A stretch of DNA of 7,589 nt from Acidimicrobiia bacterium (GTDB lineage Bacteria > Actinomycetota > Acidimicrobiia > Spongiisociales > JAENVV01): contig CP070681.1 of the NCBI GenBank assembly GCA_020352575.1, forward strand, positions 1,113,056-1,120,644, in the 5' to 3' direction. Every line of letters begins with the position of its first letter. Positions within the stretch are counted from its first letter, which is position 1. The notes below the pieces were generated by a model. It had not been told where the DNA came from, ran no database searches, and saw only the letters and a list, made by a program, of their open reading frames with translations. Below, in pieces: positions 5,806 to 7,589 of the stretch. Position numbers and translations under genes: made by a program.

Positions 5806-6561
5806 GTGGACGACGTGGAACAGGAACTCGACCTCCTCACCCGCCGATATGGGGACCTCGGCATCGAGGCTGAGGTCCGGAGCATCCGCGACGCCAGGCA
5901 GCGCCACCGGCTCGAAATGGACCGGCTCAACGAGGATTTCGATCGGATCGTCGAACGACGCCGCGCCACCCTCGAGGCGATCGAGAAGCTCGACCGCACC
6001 CTCCGTGCGCTCATCGACGATGTCGTCGGCTCGACACGCCGGCAGCGAAACGAGGGCTGGTCCCCTGTCCCGGTACTCGGCTTCCGGGCATGGGTGGTCG
6101 AGGACGGTCGGCTCCACGGAGCCTGGGAGATGTGGCCCCTGCCTCGCTCGACCGCTACGTGCAAACGGAGCCCCGATGCCGACGAGGTCCCGCACACCGA
6201 CGGCCGGTGCGGCCCCCCGCCCTGCGGCCTCTACGCACTCAAGCGCGCAGATGACCTCCTCGATGTGACCGGCTGGCACGGGGCAAGGGTCGCCATTGGC
6301 CTCGTCGAGATGTCCGGGAAGGTGGTCGAGCACACGAAGGGGTATCGCGCCGAGCACATGGAGGTGATCGCCCTTGGTGTCGTGGATCCCCGCGGCGTGC
6401 TGCTCATCGACGCCCCGGAGCACCTCCAAGCTGCGTTCGGGGGCGGGTTCGACGAGCTCGACGGCGTCCTCCCAACCCTGCAACCCATCGAGACGATGTG
6501 CTTCTGGCTGGAGGCACGGAAGGAGCGGATGTCATGGACATCGGAGAACAAGAGCGCGTGA
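5806..6561 (+). CDS. LexA-controlled coiled-coil protein with a conserved Cys-containing domain of unknown function
   Basis: The function of this 251-residue protein is unknown. Residues 1 to about 75 are highly charged with Leu/Ile spacing of a coiled coil. From about 84 to 200 there is a compact domain: PVPVLGFRAWVVEDGRLHGAW, then ATC (Cys119), PH (His130), GRCGPPPCGLYALK (Cys135, Cys140), and ARVAIGLVEMSGKVVEH followed by GYRAEHMEVIAL. From memory, actinobacterial proteins of unknown function share this pattern of GFRxW, C, H, CGLYA, GxVxEHxxGYRAE; the Cys/His set could bind a metal, which is inference. A C-terminal tail to 251 is less distinctive. There is no signal peptide or membrane segment, so it should be cytosolic. 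The GTG start matches the predicted transcription start. A perfect SOS box upstream implies induction by DNA damage. A short ORF overlaps its 3' end by 28 nt. Confidence 0.9.
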   Translation: MDDVEQELDLLTRRYGDLGIEAEVRSIRDARQRHRLEMDRLNEDFDRIVERRRATLEAIEKLDRTLRALIDDVVGSTRRQRNEGWSPVPVLGFRAWVVEDGRLHGAWEMWPLPRSTATCKRSPDADEVPHTDGRCGPPPCGLYALKRADDLLDVTGWHGARVAIGLVEMSGKVVEHTKGYRAEHMEVIALGVVDPRGVLLIDAPEHLQAAFGGGFDELDGVLPTLQPIETMCFWLEARKERMSWTSENKSA

Positions 6562-6662
6562 TCATCGTGGAGCCCCTACGCCCGACCATCCCCGCCGAGC
6601 CCGTGCCGGAACCGGCACCTCAGGGGAATGGGAGCGCGCGGCCCTCGAGGTCCGGCTCGTAG
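6534..6662 (+). CDS. Small Pro/Glu-rich protein overlapping the SOS gene
   Basis: This 42-codon ORF starts with ATG at 6534, eight bases after AAGGAG (6520-6525), a very good ribosome binding site lying inside the upstream gene. It overlaps that gene by 28 nt in another frame, an arrangement typical of translational coupling. The product begins MDIGEQERVIIVEPLRPTIP and continues AEPVPEPAPQ: an acidic start, a hydrophobic VIIVEPL segment, then Pro/Glu repeats. I have the impression that short actinobacterial and phage ORFs with a VIVIEPLEEPVP-like core exist, but cannot confirm a family. The last 12 codons run antisense to the end of the lipoprotein gene and are probably not constrained. If real, it belongs to the same LexA-controlled transcript. 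Confidence 0.6.
   Translation: MDIGEQERVIIVEPLRPTIPAEPVPEPAPQGNGSARPSRSGS
6603..6618. terminator. Small hairpin between convergent genes
   Basis: GTGCCGG (6603-6609) pairs with CCGGCAC (6612-6618), best drawn as six pairs with a GAAC loop. It lies in the 58-bp gap between the convergent 251-residue protein and lipoprotein genes, where a bidirectional terminator is expected, but it has no T-tract on either strand and lies inside the 42-codon ORF. Confidence 0.35.
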
Positions 6663-7120
6663 TCGCAGCCGAGGTCGGCCACCCGTTCCATCCCGATTCC
6701 GAGGTAGGCGTCGGCCTGGGCCTTCTCTGCGTCCGGTACGTCGAGGCGGTAGAGGGTGTCGGCCCACCGATTGAGCAGGGCGCCGATCCGGTCGCAGTCC
6801 GCCTCGAGGATCTGCGCCACCGGCTCGGGGAGGCCATCGGCGGTCCACTCGGTGCGCCGACCCTCACCGACCAACGCTCCGTCGTCGAAGATGGCAGGCG
6901 CAGTGGCGACGCCGGGGCGCACCGAGTCCTCGAGTCGCACCACCCCGTGGAGGTCGAAGGCGACCGCCTCCCACACCACGTCGACCGAGGGCGGCGTGGT
7001 GGACACGGGTGCGCTGACCGTGGTGGGCGTGGCCGGCATGGGTTCGAGGTCGACGGCCACGGTGCGCGGACCGCACCCCACAACCAGCAGGGTGAGAATC
7101 GCCGGGAGCCAGCGCCGCAC
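6620..7120 (-). CDS. Small predicted lipoprotein, unknown function
   Basis: The 166-residue product begins MRRWLPAILTLLVVGC, a short lipoprotein signal peptide: two Arg, a hydrophobic stretch and the lipobox VVGC with Cys16 as the lipid-anchored residue. A Thr/Pro-rich linker (about 27-46) follows, then a domain of about 115 residues with no family I recognise. Cys109 and Cys152 could form a disulfide outside the membrane. It would be anchored to the outer face of the cytoplasmic membrane. The start is GTG at 7120, four bases after the trpA stop, with no good Shine-Dalgarno, so translation is probably coupled to trpA. Nothing in the sequence links it to tryptophan synthesis; adjacency to trpA looks positional. 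Confidence 0.8.
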   Translation of the reverse strand: MRRWLPAILTLLVVGCGPRTVAVDLEPMPATPTTVSAPVSTTPPSVDVVWEAVAFDLHGVVRLEDSVRPGVATAPAIFDDGALVGEGRRTEWTADGLPEPVAQILEADCDRIGALLNRWADTLYRLDVPDAEKAQADAYLGIGMERVADLGCDYEPDLEGRALPFP

Positions 7121-7124
7121 GGCG

Positions 7125-7589
7125 TCAGCCGAGGAGCGCGGGGGCGATGTCGTTCGTATACGCCGCGAGTGTCGCGACGGCCTCGTCGGCGCTCGGCGAC
7201 TCGAGGACCCGACGCACGATCGCCGACCCGATGATCACCCCGTCGGCCGTTCCGTGGAGTGCTCGGACTTGTTCTGGACGCGAGATCCCGACTCCCATGA
7301 CGAGCGGCACGTCGGTCCGCGCCCGAATGCGCTCGGCCAGCCTGATACCCCTCGTCGTGTCACCCTTGCGCTCTCCGGTGACGCCCATGTCGTTGACGCC
7401 GTAGATGAAGACGGGATCTGCGCCGGCCACGACGTCGAGGCGGTCGTCGCCCGTCGTCGGGGCTGCGAACAGGACCATGCCAAGACCTGCGTCCTCCACC
7501 GGGTCCCGGAGGGGCAACGCCTCCTCGAGGGGGATGTCGGCGACGATCACACCGTCGGCCCCGGCGGCGGCGACCTCGGCGGCGAACGC
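7125..7589 (-). CDS. trpA: Tryptophan synthase alpha subunit, C-terminal part (cut by window edge)
   Basis: TrpA cleaves indole-3-glycerol phosphate to indole and glyceraldehyde-3-phosphate and passes indole to TrpB. The last 154 residues of about 265 are present; the two catalytic acids (E. coli Glu49 and Asp60) lie beyond the edge. Visible TIM-barrel features are GADGVIVADIPLEEA near the window edge, FIYGVNDMGVTGERK (matching the E. coli loop around Tyr175 and Thr183), the phosphate-binding GVGISRPEQV, and the second phosphate loop GSAIVRRV. The frame is open to position 7589, so an apparent GTG start at 7550 is internal. trpB would be expected further upstream, off the window. The placement of trp genes not far from polA recalls the M. 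tuberculosis map. Confidence 0.96.
   Translation of the reverse strand, partial: AFAAEVAAAGADGVIVADIPLEEALPLRDPVEDAGLGMVLFAAPTTGDDRLDVVAGADPVFIYGVNDMGVTGERKGDTTRGIRLAERIRARTDVPLVMGVGISRPEQVRALHGTADGVIIGSAIVRRVLESPSADEAVATLAAYTNDIAPALLG

Noticed and set aside
5452..6483. A minus-strand open frame of 343 codons across the tRNA, the repeats and the SOS gene
   Set aside because: It crosses a tRNA gene, a terminator hairpin, REP-like repeats and a promoter, and no domain is visible; the plus-strand gene with promoter and conserved motifs is the real one.
7125..7550. A separate 141-codon gene starting at GTG 7550
   Set aside because: The frame continues to the window edge with TrpA-like sequence, so the GTG is an internal Val codon of trpA.

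Overview
The window is GC-rich chromosomal DNA whose gene content and order point to an actinobacterium, probably a deep-branching one such as Acidimicrobiia. This placement is an inference from a four-domain ribosomal protein S1, the order polA-rpsA-coaE with trpA nearby (as I recall it from Mycobacterium tuberculosis), a Gram-positive/actinobacterial type LexA box, and an apparent leaderless GTG start.

Minus-strand block, about 1-5368, in order of transcription: a 91-residue charged helical protein (5368-5093), polA (5074-2465), rpsA (2360-714), a rho-independent-like hairpin (693-660), a two-CBS-domain protein (604-227) and the start of coaE (230-1, cut by the window edge). polA is a Pol I with an intact 5' nuclease, a decayed 3'-5' exonuclease and a complete polymerase domain. 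rpsA has an Ala/Glu/Pro-rich N-terminal extension built in part from three 36-bp tandem repeats. The CBS gene overlaps coaE, which seems to start at a rare CTG codon behind a strong Shine-Dalgarno sequence.

Centre, 5369-5805: a plus-strand tRNA-Leu(CAA), then a 19-bp hairpin, then about 260 bp of noncoding DNA carrying short palindromes of REP-like character, including a 24-bp sequence present twice.

Plus-strand unit, 5770-6662: this is the part that best fits a little-described system. A perfect 14-bp LexA/SOS box sits between a TTGACG -35 and a TAGGTT -10, and the -10 is placed so that the transcript would begin at the GTG start codon itself. It drives a 251-residue protein with an N-terminal coiled coil and a Cys-containing C-terminal domain of unknown function. 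A 42-codon Pro/Glu-rich ORF with a good Shine-Dalgarno overlaps its end. Together they look like a small DNA-damage-inducible operon.

Right end, minus strand, 7589-6620: the C-terminal 154 codons of trpA, followed after 4 nt by a small lipoprotein gene of unknown function that converges on the SOS unit. The 42-codon ORF reaches 43 nt into the antisense of the lipoprotein gene.
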